Source of the DNA: Candidatus Paceibacterota bacterium
Lineage (GTDB): Bacteria; Verrucomicrobiota; Verrucomicrobiia; Limisphaerales; UBA8199
NCBI GenBank assembly: GCA_035452965.1
Contig: DAOTCE010000004.1
Coordinates: forward strand, 257,388-321,387
Direction: 5' to 3'
DNA length: 64,000 bases
Shown here: positions 17,079 to 26,197 of the stretch, one piece after another
How positions within the stretch are numbered: position 1 is the stretch's first letter
Layout: each line of letters starts with the position of its first letter
Notes under the pieces: generated by a model
What the model saw: the letters and a program-made list of their open reading frames with translations, nothing else
Told to the model about the DNA's origin: nothing
Databases searched by the model: none
Program-made: the position numbers and the translations under genes

Positions 17079-18955
17079 TGCGACAGTGCTTCGTGTGGAG
17101 TGTCGCTGGCAAAAATACCCTGCCGCGCCGCCATGTCCGCAAAGGTGCCCCGGCGCCGCAACAACTCGTTGAAGCCGCCGGATTCCGCAACGCGCCCCCC
17201 GGCCAGAACAATAACGCGGTCCATCGCTGCCAGCGTGGAGAGCCGGTGGGCCACGCAAATCACGGTACGATGTTCGGCTAGTCGGTCAATCGCAGCCTGC
17301 ACTTCGGCTTCCGCCTTGGAATCCAGCGAGGCCGTCGCCTCGTCGAGCACAAGGATCGGCGCGTTACGCACAAAGGCCCGCGCCAGGCAAAGGCGCTGGC
17401 GTTGCCCACCTGAGAGGGTGACGCCCCGCTCGCCAATGCGCGTGTCGTAACCTTGCGGCATGGCGGCGATGAAGTCGTGCGCGAACGCGGCCTTCGCCGC
17501 AGCCTCGATCTCCGGCCGGGTGGCACCCGCTTTGCCGAGACCAATGTTCTCCGCGACGGTCATGTCGAACAGAACAACGTCCTGGCTGACAAGCGCCATC
17601 AGCCGGCGCAAGTCGGCACAAGCAACCTGGCGGAGGTCGAGGCCGTCAACGCGGATCGTCCCTGCCGTGGGGTCGAAGAAACGGAACAGCAGATTCACCA
17701 GTGTGCTCTTGCCGGAGCCGCTTTCCCCCGCCACGCCCAGCTTTGTGCCGCGCGGCACTTCCAGGTTGAGGTCATGCAGCACCGGTTCGCGCCCGTAGGT
17801 GAAGTTGACGTTCTCAAAGGTGATGCCCCCGTGGAATTCGCGCAATGGCTTGGGCTCGGCCGGGTCCTTTACGGAGGGCTGTTGCTGGAGGATGTGCAAC
17901 AGGCGATTCACCCCGACGGCGGTTTGCTCGAAGAACACGTGGATGGCGGCCAGTCGTTTGACCGGCGTATAGAAGAAGATCAATCCCGTCAGAAAACCTA
18001 CCATGTCCGCCACGGGATGGTTCTTGTAAGCGATGTAGATCACCAGCAGGCCAAATCCAATCACCGAGACGGTTTCAATGATCGGGTTGATAAGCTCCTT
18101 GGCGCGGATGCCTTTCATGTTCTGCCGCACAATCTGTTCCGAATAATGGCGGAACCGCCCGACCTGGAGCGCTTCCAGGCCGAACGCCTTTACGACCCGG
18201 ATGCCGGAGAGGATTTCAAGCAGCAGGCTGGACTGGGTGATGCCGACCTGGGTGCCGGCCCACGCGGCACGCCGCGCCTTTTTGCCCAGCACAAATACAG
18301 GAATGATGCATGCCGGGAAGAAGACCATCGCGGCCAGCGTTAATCGCCAGTCCAGCACGCACAATGCTCCCAGCACGCCAATGGCCGTCATCGGCTGCTG
18401 GATCAAGTCCGCGCAACCGACGCGCAGGCAGCGCTGCAGGGTGGCGGTGTCGCCGTTGACGTGCGTAATCATGTCGCCCATGGTGGCGCGATTGAAGTAG
18501 TCCAGGGATAGGCCGTTGAGCTTGGTGAGCACGTCGGTGCGCAAGTCGTTCACCACCTTTTCGCCCACCCACGCCATGCAATAAGAACTCAAGTAGCCCA
18601 TGATGCCCCGGATAGCGACCAGCGCGGGAAAGATCAGCAATCCACCCAGCACCTGCCGCCAATCCACGGGCCGTCCCGCATAAGGGAGCCATGCATCAAC
18701 CCATCGGTGGGTTTTCTCCTCGAGTTGGGCCTTCACATCGTCGAAGAACCGCTCTTGCCTGGGCTGTTTCTGCTTGAGCTCGACCTGGGTTTCGGTTTGA
18801 GGCGCCATGCGGCCGATGAGCGTCTTGGTGCCCCAGACGAAGCTGGCGTTGGACATCCCGAACAAAATGCCAAACAGCACACCCCCAGCCAGCCGCACCC
18901 AGTAGCGTCGCAGGTACGGCAGGCCGAAGCGCAGCACTTTGAGGATGTTGTTCAT
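17075..18955 (-). CDS. msbA: MsbA-type ABC exporter (permease plus ATPase)
   Basis: 626 residues from ATG 18955 (an upstream Met adds 34 non-conserved residues). Six membrane helices are followed by an ATPase with Walker A GESGSGKST (about 410-418), signature LSGGQ and Walker B ILVLDEATAS. Such half-transporters flip lipid A-core or other lipids across the inner membrane. The loop between the first two helices (about residues 50-105) is long, charged and predicted periplasmic, which is unusual. It lies at the edge of the LPS gene region, which supports a lipid A or glycolipid export role. Confidence 0.87.
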   Translation of the reverse strand: MNNILKVLRFGLPYLRRYWVRLAGGVLFGILFGMSNASFVWGTKTLIGRMAPQTETQVELKQKQPRQERFFDDVKAQLEEKTHRWVDAWLPYAGRPVDWRQVLGGLLIFPALVAIRGIMGYLSSYCMAWVGEKVVNDLRTDVLTKLNGLSLDYFNRATMGDMITHVNGDTATLQRCLRVGCADLIQQPMTAIGVLGALCVLDWRLTLAAMVFFPACIIPVFVLGKKARRAAWAGTQVGITQSSLLLEILSGIRVVKAFGLEALQVGRFRHYSEQIVRQNMKGIRAKELINPIIETVSVIGFGLLVIYIAYKNHPVADMVGFLTGLIFFYTPVKRLAAIHVFFEQTAVGVNRLLHILQQQPSVKDPAEPKPLREFHGGITFENVNFTYGREPVLHDLNLEVPRGTKLGVAGESGSGKSTLVNLLFRFFDPTAGTIRVDGLDLRQVACADLRRLMALVSQDVVLFDMTVAENIGLGKAGATRPEIEAAAKAAFAHDFIAAMPQGYDTRIGERGVTLSGGQRQRLCLARAFVRNAPILVLDEATASLDSKAEAEVQAAIDRLAEHRTVICVAHRLSTLAAMDRVIVLAGGRVAESGGFNELLRRRGTFADMAARQGIFASDTPHEALSH

Positions 18956-19148
18956 CGCGTTGCCATATGGTCCTGACTTTGCGGATGGAGTCAATCCGTT
19001 TGAGGTCGCGGTTCCGAGGGGCGCATTCTCCATCACAATCCGGACCTGGGACCGCACCGTTTGTTGAGCTTTCCGGACAAGGGAGTTTTTCAGTGACGGC
19101 CAGGGGTGTTCCTGTTAAGAGCATGGGGTTCCGTAAGCGACCGAGCCA

Positions 19149-20777
19149 ATGCATCTTGCGCTGATTGATTGGGTAATTATCGCCGTCTATCTCGTCGGCT
19201 GCATGACGGCCGGAATCTGGATGCGCCGGTATGTGCGGGGGGTGGAGGATTTCGCGGTGGCCGGGCGGACGATGGACCTGAACCTGGGGATCGCGTCGCT
19301 GGCCGCCACCGAACTTGGGTTGGTGACCGTGATGTACACGGCGCAACTGGGGTTCACCAACGGCTTTGCGGGCGCAACGATTGGGGTGCTCATTGCAACG
19401 GCGATGTACTTGGTGGGGCGGACGGGCTTTGTGATCGGACCGCTGCGGCGGGCGGGGGTGATGACCATTCCCGAGCTGTTCCAGAAGCGGTTCGGCACAA
19501 AGGTCCGGTGGCTGGCGGGTTTGTTCATCGTCCTGGGCGGAGTATTGAACATGGGCATCTTCCTGCGGCTGGGAGGCGAGTTCCTGGTCGCGGCGACCGG
19601 CATGCCGGCGCATTGGCTGGAGTGGGTGATGACAATCCTCTTAAGCATGATCCTGCTCTACACCGTCCTGGGGGGGATGCTGTCGGTGCTGGTGACCGAT
19701 TACCTGCAATTTATCGTAAAGGGCATAGGGATTGTGGTCACGTCCATTCTGGTCATTTCGAGCGTCGGGTGGGGCGACCTGGTGCGGGGCCTGTGGCAGT
19801 GTTGGGACGGTTCGGGTTCGGCCTCAGGCCAACTCCTCCATGCGCATCCGTTTAATCCGTTTCATGCGAGTGGCTTCGGCTGGGGCTACATCCTGTGGCA
19901 ATTTGTCCTGGCGTTCGCGGCGACGACGACATGGCAGACGCAGATTTCCCGCGTCCTCTCCGCGCGAGATGAAGAAACCGCCAAGCGGATGTATCGGCGG
20001 ACGGCGTTTTACTTCGTCGGCCGGTTTGCTCTGCCGGGTCTTTGGGGAGCGGCGGCGCTGGTGTATTTCACGCAGCACGGGGGCTTGCCCGAAACGTTGC
20101 AAGGGCTGTCCGCCAATGAAGCGAGCCTGCGTGCAACACCGGCTTACCTGGGCCTGTTGCTGCCCACTGGTTTCATCGGCCTGCTGCTGGCGGCGGCGCT
20201 GGCGGCCGAGATGTCCACGGACAGCGGCTACCTGCTGACCTGGGCGACGGTGATCTACAACGATTTGATCTCGCCGTGTGTGAAGCGGCCACTGTCGGCG
20301 GCAGCGCGGCTGTTGATTACGCGGGCGCTGGTTCTGGGCATCGGTGTGTTTCTGCTGTTCTACGGGTTGTGGTACGAGTTGCCGGGCAACGCGTGGGATT
20401 ACCTGGCTGTGACCGGCAACATCTACCTGGCAAGTGTGTTCACGTTATTGGTGGCGGGGCTGTATTGGCGGCGCGCCACGACGCAGGGCGCCTATGCCGC
20501 GCTGCTGCTCGGGGCGATCGGCCCTCTCACCTTCCTGATCGTGAACATGCTCGTCCTGAAGGCCCGGCTGTTGAGCGCCCATGCGCCCGCAGTGCCTTCC
20601 CTGGCGCAGGAGTGGTTGCTGCAATTCAGCCAATTCTTCCCGAACGCAGAGCCTATCAGGCCGGAACTGGCGGGGGCGTCGTCGTTTGCGCTGGCGTTTC
20701 TCGGGATGCTCGTGGGATCACTCCTGTCGCGCCGGCCAGCGGGAGGTTCGCCTAACCCGCCGGAGGCAGTCGCATGA
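19149..20777 (+). CDS. Sodium:solute symporter (SSS family)
   Basis: 542 residues with about 13 membrane helices. The opening LIDWVIIAVYLVGCMTAGIWM, then FAVAGRTMDLNLGIASLAATELGLVT and the repeated VMTIPELFQKRFG element identify the SSS family. Specific substrate motifs for proline, pantothenate or sugars were not recognised. The next gene, a 52-residue membrane protein, overlaps its stop by 4 bases (ATGA), so the two are probably a unit. Confidence 0.88.
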   Translation: MHLALIDWVIIAVYLVGCMTAGIWMRRYVRGVEDFAVAGRTMDLNLGIASLAATELGLVTVMYTAQLGFTNGFAGATIGVLIATAMYLVGRTGFVIGPLRRAGVMTIPELFQKRFGTKVRWLAGLFIVLGGVLNMGIFLRLGGEFLVAATGMPAHWLEWVMTILLSMILLYTVLGGMLSVLVTDYLQFIVKGIGIVVTSILVISSVGWGDLVRGLWQCWDGSGSASGQLLHAHPFNPFHASGFGWGYILWQFVLAFAATTTWQTQISRVLSARDEETAKRMYRRTAFYFVGRFALPGLWGAAALVYFTQHGGLPETLQGLSANEASLRATPAYLGLLLPTGFIGLLLAAALAAEMSTDSGYLLTWATVIYNDLISPCVKRPLSAAARLLITRALVLGIGVFLLFYGLWYELPGNAWDYLAVTGNIYLASVFTLLVAGLYWRRATTQGAYAALLLGAIGPLTFLIVNMLVLKARLLSAHAPAVPSLAQEWLLQFSQFFPNAEPIRPELAGASSFALAFLGMLVGSLLSRRPAGGSPNPPEAVA

Positions 20778-20932
20778 TGACTTTCTTCATCGTATTCTGG
20801 AGTGTGATGATCTTTGCATCCATTGCGTGGTATGGCTTCCTCATCTTTTATGTCGGCTTCAAGGGCGGACGGGAGATCCGGGCGATGGTCCAGGCGTTCG
20901 AACGGCGCGACGGGAAGGCAGAAAAGCGGTAG
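20774..20932 (+). CDS. Small membrane protein coupled to the symporter
   Basis: 52 residues, starting ATG ATG ACT at 20774 and overlapping the symporter stop. One hydrophobic helix (about residues 4-28, FFIVFWSVMIFASIAWYGFL) is followed by a charged tail (GGREIRAMVQAFERRDGK). Other SSS carriers are known to sit next to small membrane proteins, and this size and coupling suggest an accessory subunit. No homolog was recognised. The following gene starts 9 bases later. Confidence 0.7.
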   Translation: MMTFFIVFWSVMIFASIAWYGFLIFYVGFKGGREIRAMVQAFERRDGKAEKR

Positions 20933-20941
20933 ATTCAGGGC

Positions 20942-21376
20942 GTGAACGAGCCGTTGTTTCCATCGGGACCCTGGACGGGTTTCTACAACTACTACCCGGG
21001 CGACCGGCACCGCATGGACCTTGCACTCACCTTCACCGCCGGGCTCATGAACGGTGAAGGTGTGGATGACATTGGCCGGTTCCTCATCAAGGGCTGCTAC
21101 GACGGGGCCAGCCATGAGTGTTATTGGACCAAGAGCTACCTGGGCGCACACGATGTATTCTATCGCGGCTTCCGGGAGGGCAAAGGGATCTGGGGCACGT
21201 GGGAAATTACCATCCAGTACCACGGCGGTTTTCACATCTGGCCCCGCCAGGCAGGCGAGGGACGGGTGGAATCGGCGGAAGCAGAAGCACCGGTTGATGC
21301 CGTAGCTACCCAGGAGGTTCCGGCACAACCGTCCACTGTGCCGGCGGCGCAGTGTCCAGCCGTGGTTACCCCGTAG
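20942..21376 (+). CDS. Hypothetical protein with aromatic-rich conserved core
   Basis: 144 residues starting with GTG at 20942, nine bases after the small membrane protein. Residues 1-100 are rich in Trp, Tyr and Gly (GPWTGFYNYYPGDRHRMDLALTF, GCYDGASHECYWTKSYLGAHDVFYRGF, GIWGTWEI) and look like a small beta-sheet domain with repeated structure. The tail is Ala/Pro/Val rich and low in complexity. No function recognised. Probably co-transcribed with the symporter. Confidence 0.7.
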   Translation: MNEPLFPSGPWTGFYNYYPGDRHRMDLALTFTAGLMNGEGVDDIGRFLIKGCYDGASHECYWTKSYLGAHDVFYRGFREGKGIWGTWEITIQYHGGFHIWPRQAGEGRVESAEAEAPVDAVATQEVPAQPSTVPAAQCPAVVTP

Positions 21377-21448
21377 GGCAACGGTTCTTCCGGTGCGCGA
21401 GCTGGCTTGACTGGAGGGGAACGTGGCTGGTATTCATAGCCGCGAGTT

Positions 21449-22816
21449 ATGGATGTGCTGCTGCTCTCACGGATACAATTCGCGCTGACGACGGCGTTCC
21501 ATTACCTGTTTCCGCCTTTGAGCATCGGGCTGGGGCTGTTGCTGGTGATCATGGAGGCGGTGTGGCTCAAGACCCGCAATCCGCTCTACCACCAGATGGC
21601 GCGGTTTTGGACGCGGGTCTTTGCGCTGACGTTCGCCATCGGGGTGGCGACGGGAATAGTTCTGGAGTTTGAGTTTGGCACGAACTGGGCGACTTACTCG
21701 CGGTATGTGGGGGATGTGTTCGGCAGCGCGCTGGCGGCGGAGGGGATATTCGCGTTTTTCCTGGAATCGGGCTTCCTGGCGCTATTGTTGTTCGGCTGGG
21801 ACCGCGTCCGCCCTGGCGTTCATTTCTTCGCCACCTGCATGGTGTGCCTGGGAGCGCATTTCAGCGCGATTTGGATTGTGGTGGCGAACTCCTGGATGCA
21901 GACACCGGCAGGATTCCACATCGTGGGAGAAGGTTTGCGTGCGCGGGCGGAGATTACGGATTTCTGGCAGATGGTGTTCAATCCATCGTCCATGGACCGG
22001 TTGCTGCACGTGCTGTGCGGGGCCTGGCAGGCCGGGGCATTTCTGGTGGTGAGCGTCAGCGCGTGGTATTTGCTGAAGCGGCGCCACGAAGCGTTCGCGC
22101 GGGCCTCCCTGCGGCTGGGGTTGGTGGTCGGCATGGCGGCTTCCCTGCTGCAGTTGGTGAGCGGGCACAGCAGCGCGGCGGGCGTGGCACAAAACCAACC
22201 GGCCAAACTGGCCGCCTTTGAGGGGCGGTATGACACGCGCGCCAAGGCGCCGCTAGTCCTGGCAGGTTGGGTGGACGAACAGAACGAGCGATTACTGTTC
22301 AGCCTCGAAATCCCCGGCATGCTGAGCTGGCTGGTCCATGGCGACGCGTCGAAGCCCGTGACTGGCCTGCGCGAGTTCAAGCCGGAAGACCGACCGCCGG
22401 TCAACCTGACGTTCCAATTCTATCATATTATGATGGCGACGGGGCTGGGGATGATTGTGGTGGCGGGGCTGGGTTTTCTGTACTTCTGGCACGGGTCGCT
22501 GTTTGAAAAGCGCTGGTTGCTGTGGCTGCTGACGCTGTCGGTGCTGGGGCCGCAAATTGCCAACCAGAGCGGCTGGTTCGCCGCCGAGGTCGGGCGGCAG
22601 CCGTGGATCGTTCACGGCCTGCTCAGGACGTCGGACGCGCTCTCGGCGGTGGTAACAGCGGATACGGTGCTGACGGCAATCATACTGTTCAGCCTGGTCT
22701 ATGCGCTGCTGTTTGCCGTGTTCTTGTATTTGCTCAATGACAAGATCCAGCATGGACCGGACGCGGCGGATCTCACGCCGAGCGGGAAGCTGGCATTACC
22801 CGAAAGGCACGCATGA
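21449..22816 (+). CDS. cydA: Cytochrome bd ubiquinol oxidase subunit I
   Basis: 455 residues, integral membrane. It oxidises quinol and reduces oxygen to water. His18 in LTTAFHYLFPP is the heme b595 ligand region, and NQSGWFAAEVGRQPWIVHGLLRTSDA is the hallmark CydA segment. The Q-loop between is short, as in the non-enterobacterial form. cydB overlaps by 4 bases. No cydX or cydDC genes are nearby. A high-affinity oxidase suits low-oxygen habitats. Confidence 0.95.
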   Translation: MDVLLLSRIQFALTTAFHYLFPPLSIGLGLLLVIMEAVWLKTRNPLYHQMARFWTRVFALTFAIGVATGIVLEFEFGTNWATYSRYVGDVFGSALAAEGIFAFFLESGFLALLLFGWDRVRPGVHFFATCMVCLGAHFSAIWIVVANSWMQTPAGFHIVGEGLRARAEITDFWQMVFNPSSMDRLLHVLCGAWQAGAFLVVSVSAWYLLKRRHEAFARASLRLGLVVGMAASLLQLVSGHSSAAGVAQNQPAKLAAFEGRYDTRAKAPLVLAGWVDEQNERLLFSLEIPGMLSWLVHGDASKPVTGLREFKPEDRPPVNLTFQFYHIMMATGLGMIVVAGLGFLYFWHGSLFEKRWLLWLLTLSVLGPQIANQSGWFAAEVGRQPWIVHGLLRTSDALSAVVTADTVLTAIILFSLVYALLFAVFLYLLNDKIQHGPDAADLTPSGKLALPERHA

Positions 22817-23844
22817 ACGCTGGCGATCTTGATCTGAATGCCGTCTGGTTCATCCTCATTGGGGTACTGTTTACGGGTTACGCTATGCTGGATGGGTTCG
22901 ACTTGGGCGTCGGCGCGCTGCACCTGTTCACCAAGAACGACGAAGAGCGGCGCGTGATGCTCAATACCATCGGGCCGGTGTGGGACGGGAACGAGGTGTG
23001 GCTGGTGACCGGCGGCGGCGCACTGTTTGCGGCATTCCCGATTGTCTATGCCACAGTATTCTCCGGCTTCTACATGGCGTTCGTCCTGTTGCTGGTAGCG
23101 CTGATCTTTCGGGCGGTGGCCATCGAATTCCGCAGCAAGCAGCCGATGCGCTGGTGGCGCCAGATGTGGGACATCGGTTTCAGCGCCGGGAGCGTGCTGT
23201 CGAGCCTGCTGATCGGGGTGGCGATGGGCAATATCGCCTGGGGCATCCCGATTGATGACCGGGGCGAATTTGCCGGGACATTCTGGAGCCTGCTGCAACC
23301 TTACCCGTTGCTCCTGGGCGTGACGACCGTGGCGCTGTTCACGATGCACGGCGCCATCTACGCGCTCATGAAGACCGAGGGAGCGCTGCACGACCGGCTG
23401 CGCGGGTGGATCAACAACTGCATCATCTTCTTCATCATCTGCTACGCGGTGACGACGATGGCGACATTGCTCTACGTGCCCCACATGGCCGCGCGGGTGC
23501 GGGGCAGCCCGTGGCTGTTCAGTCTTGCTCTGGTCAACATGCTGGCGATCGCCAACATCCCGCGTGAGATTCACCGGGGTCGGGACTGGCGGGCGTTTCT
23601 CTCCTCGTGCGTGGCGATGATAACCCTGATGAGTCTCTTCGGCCTGGAAATGTATCCCAACCTGGTGCTGAGCAATCCCGAACAGGCCAACAGCCTGACC
23701 ATCTACAACGCCGCCTCGTCACCCAAGACGCTGAGCATCATGCTGACCATTGCGGCGATCGGTCTGCCCGTGGTGTTAGCCTACACGGTGAGCATCTATT
23801 GGATCTTCCGGGGCAAGGTGCGTCTCGACCGGATGAGCTACTGA
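22813..23844 (+). CDS. cydB: Cytochrome bd ubiquinol oxidase subunit II
   Basis: 343 residues with about eight helices. The opening WFILIGVLFTGYAMLDGFDLGVGAL is the CydB signature, and GPVWDGNEVWLVTGGGALFAAFP is highly conserved. It overlaps cydA (ATGA). It forms the second half of the heterodimer and carries no heme ligand. Confidence 0.95.
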   Translation: MNAGDLDLNAVWFILIGVLFTGYAMLDGFDLGVGALHLFTKNDEERRVMLNTIGPVWDGNEVWLVTGGGALFAAFPIVYATVFSGFYMAFVLLLVALIFRAVAIEFRSKQPMRWWRQMWDIGFSAGSVLSSLLIGVAMGNIAWGIPIDDRGEFAGTFWSLLQPYPLLLGVTTVALFTMHGAIYALMKTEGALHDRLRGWINNCIIFFIICYAVTTMATLLYVPHMAARVRGSPWLFSLALVNMLAIANIPREIHRGRDWRAFLSSCVAMITLMSLFGLEMYPNLVLSNPEQANSLTIYNAASSPKTLSIMLTIAAIGLPVVLAYTVSIYWIFRGKVRLDRMSY

Positions 23845-23846
23845 GG

Positions 23847-23872
23847 CCAGCCCGAAGACCGAGGGCGGCTGG
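23847..23872 (+). terminator. Possible terminator hairpin after cydB
   Basis: CCAGCC (23847-23852) and GGCTGG (23867-23872) can pair across a 14-base loop that starts three bases after the cydB stop. No T-tract is present, so this is weak evidence. Confidence 0.3.
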
Positions 23873-23886
23873 AGTGCCCGCAACGG

Positions 23887-24447
23887 CTAATGGGCCGGCT
23901 TGCGGGCAGCCTTGTATTCGGCGAGGACGGCAAAAAACTTGTTCGCGTCCGGGTCCTGCGGGTTGAGGAGCAGGCGCTGCTTCATGCGGAGTGTTTCCAG
24001 TTCGGTGGCGTCTTCCTGCTCCGCCACAAAATAGAGGGGTTTGCCGCGGTCGCCGTAAATGGCGTAGCAATACCAGTTCATTATGAACGGCTGGCCGCTC
24101 TTGCGGTAGTTCCAAGTCTGGCCATGAAAGACCTCGCGGTTGTGGAGCTTGGACTTGAGCGCGCGCAGGAGGTTGCGGTCGGTATGTTTGCCCTGCAGGA
24201 TGCGCGGGGTCTTGCCGCTGATGTCGGCCCGGTCATAGCCGGTGATCTTCAGCCAGGCGCGGTTGACATAGATGATGCGCGGGCCGGTGGGGCCGACCAG
24301 GTTCACATCCGTAACCATGATCCCGTGATGCAGGTTCTCCAGGACAATCAGCCAATCAAACTTCAGTTGCATAGTGTAAAACGAGCGCATTGCCCCGGTG
24401 CGGGGCACGTTGCTGTCCATCATAGCGCATAAAGCAGTCCCCGCCAA
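23887..24447 (-). CDS. Single PAS domain protein
   Basis: 186 residues; the true start may be a later Met (the domain begins near residue 27). The PAS core reads HHGIMVTDVNLVG, IIYVNRAWLKITGYDRADISGKTPRILQGKHTD, then EVFHGQTWNYRKSGQPFIMNW and YFVAEQEDATE. The order resembles LOV domains, but the flavin-binding Cys of the GRNCRFLQ motif is replaced (GKTPRILQ), so it is not a photoreceptor of that type. No output domain follows. It may be a soluble sensory partner. It converges with cydB. Confidence 0.75.
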   Translation of the reverse strand: MAGTALCAMMDSNVPRTGAMRSFYTMQLKFDWLIVLENLHHGIMVTDVNLVGPTGPRIIYVNRAWLKITGYDRADISGKTPRILQGKHTDRNLLRALKSKLHNREVFHGQTWNYRKSGQPFIMNWYCYAIYGDRGKPLYFVAEQEDATELETLRMKQRLLLNPQDPDANKFFAVLAEYKAARKPAH

Positions 24448-24464
24448 CTGACGGACGGACGCGC

Positions 24465-25433
24465 CTACTCAAGGTCAATCTCAATAAGGCTGAGGTGCCG
24501 GGGAGATTTGAGATAGGCAAAAACCAAATCCATGCCATGGCAGCGCCCGTTCCAGACGGTGCTGCTGCCGCCAGATTCCTTGAGGCCCAACTCCTTGATG
24601 GCGGTGAGTTCCGGCAAAGCCATGTCCGCGCGGATCACCCGATCCCCCAATTTGAACGCGCCCACAAAAGGGGAAGTGGTGCCATTAAGGCCGCCGGTGG
24701 CTTCGCAATCCAGAACGAGGCTGTTGGTTCCCGCACCCGGCAAGGAGTAGACCAGGAGTCCCCGGCTGTCGTAGGCGTAAATCGTCGCCCCCGTCTGCGC
24801 CACTTGGTTTGTTCGGTTCGGAACGCCAAGCAGGTCGTGCAGGACCGACAGAAGATTAGTCCGGGTTACGAGGTTGCTGCCAATGCGCAAGCCGCCCGCC
24901 TGCAGCTCCAGCACCAGTGGCGCGGCTAAATCACTCCGGCTCGCCGGGGCCGTTTCCGGCGGCGCAACGGGGGAAATCTCGCCAGTCTTCGGTGTGGTTG
25001 CCGCCGGCTCCAGTGGGGGAAAGGCATCGTCCTGATATCGTTGGTAGAGGATGAAAGCCACTACCATGAGAACCAGAATGGCAGGGATAATCAATACCCG
25101 CGCTAGGAACGGCGACTTACTGCCGCCCGCTTGGGGTTGTGATTCAGCGGGTTCGCTGCGGGGTTTGGCGGCCGGGACCGGCGCGGGCTCAGGCTGGGTA
25201 GTCTCCGATGACGTGCGGGCAGACCGTGAGCGCCGGCGCAAGTTGAGCTCCGGCGGCAAAGGTGATTGAACGGTCACCTTCCTGCCGCTGCGCAGGTCAG
25301 CCACGAGCAAGGCGGCTTGGCCCGGGTCAACACCCCGCTGGGTCAGTGCCCGAATGACCTCCTCATCGGATCGTTGGTCAGCCAAGAGCCTGGTAGCCAA
25401 TGCGATATCTGTCTGTAAGATGTCGTGTGTCAT
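24465..25433 (-). CDS. Hypothetical protein with one membrane helix
   Basis: 322 residues. Residues 1-60 form a helical N-terminus (LATRLLADQRSDEEVIRALTQRGVDPGQAALLV), residues 60-105 are Pro/Ser rich and basic, residues 109-127 (VLIIPAILVLMVVAFILYQRY) are a membrane helix, and the C-terminal 170 residues form a likely beta-rich domain (ILVLELQAGGLRIGSNLV, IYAYDSRGLLVYSL, FVGAFKLGDR, DLVFAYLKSPRHLSLIEIDLE). I do not recognise it as a named family. The domain is probably outside the cytoplasm. Confidence 0.6.
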   Translation of the reverse strand: MTHDILQTDIALATRLLADQRSDEEVIRALTQRGVDPGQAALLVADLRSGRKVTVQSPLPPELNLRRRSRSARTSSETTQPEPAPVPAAKPRSEPAESQPQAGGSKSPFLARVLIIPAILVLMVVAFILYQRYQDDAFPPLEPAATTPKTGEISPVAPPETAPASRSDLAAPLVLELQAGGLRIGSNLVTRTNLLSVLHDLLGVPNRTNQVAQTGATIYAYDSRGLLVYSLPGAGTNSLVLDCEATGGLNGTTSPFVGAFKLGDRVIRADMALPELTAIKELGLKESGGSSTVWNGRCHGMDLVFAYLKSPRHLSLIEIDLE

Positions 25434-26197
25434 TCCCGCTGCGAATCCCTATATACGTACGCCGGTGCCAAGGCAAGCCGGCAATTTGAACACGTTGATA
25501 TACGATGGCGTGAAGCTGTCAGGCGACAAACGGGCGTTCGACCCGGCAAGGCGTTCTGGACGCAATCCCTCAGCAATGTGAAGTTTCCCCGCAACTCCGC
25601 CAGCGCCGCATCCCGGTTGGCCAACGTCGTTTCTCGACTAATTGCCGCATTCCATTAACACAGTCCCCGATTTGTGGACCATGTACCTACGCTAGCGGCA
25701 ACTGGCGTTATGTCCATTTTTGAGACAGTGGTGGTTCCCGAGCACAGCCTCCACAGCCGGATTTGCCGGTGTGATAACGCTGTGATACCCGTGATGGCCC
25801 AGTGTGTATCCCATGGGGATCGCTCCCCATGGGATGCACACCGTAGCCCCGCTGGATTGCCGCCGTCTAATCGCCGTAATTGGCCTTGGCCTGGACTAGC
25901 TGTCGGCGGGCGTGACCGAGTACGGCCGAACGGCGTTGCAGTCCTTGCGCCTCCTTGACAGCCGAGACGATTGTGCCAGTTACGGGCCAAGGTGGGATTT
26001 CACATCATGGACAGGCAATAAGTTGGTGGAATTGCAGAGCCACGGACCGTGAAATGCCTTTTTTCACCCGAAATGCCCCGATTTTGCCTTGAGAACCGCC
26101 CTTCCAGAGGGCCGGAAATCCTTTTGGGGACCGGTCCTACGCCAAACCCGCCCCTCAATTTGAGTTGGCCGTCGGGCTGCGCGCCGGCCAGCGCGGT
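25434..26197. other. Intergenic region with a palindromic repeat
   Basis: 764 bases without a supportable gene. It holds an imperfect palindrome at 25803-25842 and, 90 bases upstream, a degenerate hairpin TGTCCATTTTTGAGACA (25711-25727). Frames across the palindrome yield the sequence CVSHGDRSPWDAH and variants, which come from the repeat and are not a gene. The rest shows no recognisable promoter, RNA or coding signal. Confidence 0.6.
25803..25842. repeat. Palindromic repeat, diverged copy
   Basis: Two 20-base arms (GTGTGTATCCCATGGGGATC and GCTCCCCATGGGATGCACAC) pair with two mismatches. The core TCCCATGGGGA/TCCCCATGGGA is identical to that of the perfect copy at 53465-53516, so this is the same family. 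Confidence 0.8.

Noticed and set aside
17453..18343. Long plus-strand frame of 296 codons
   Set aside because: It lies wholly opposite the msbA-like gene, which has clear motifs; its translation has no domain pattern.
23887..24447. LOV photoreceptor
   Set aside because: The flavin-adduct Cys is absent (GKTPRILQ in place of GRNCRFLQ).
25674..25958. Frame with CVSHGDRSPWDAH
   Set aside because: Comes from the palindromic repeat and not from a gene.
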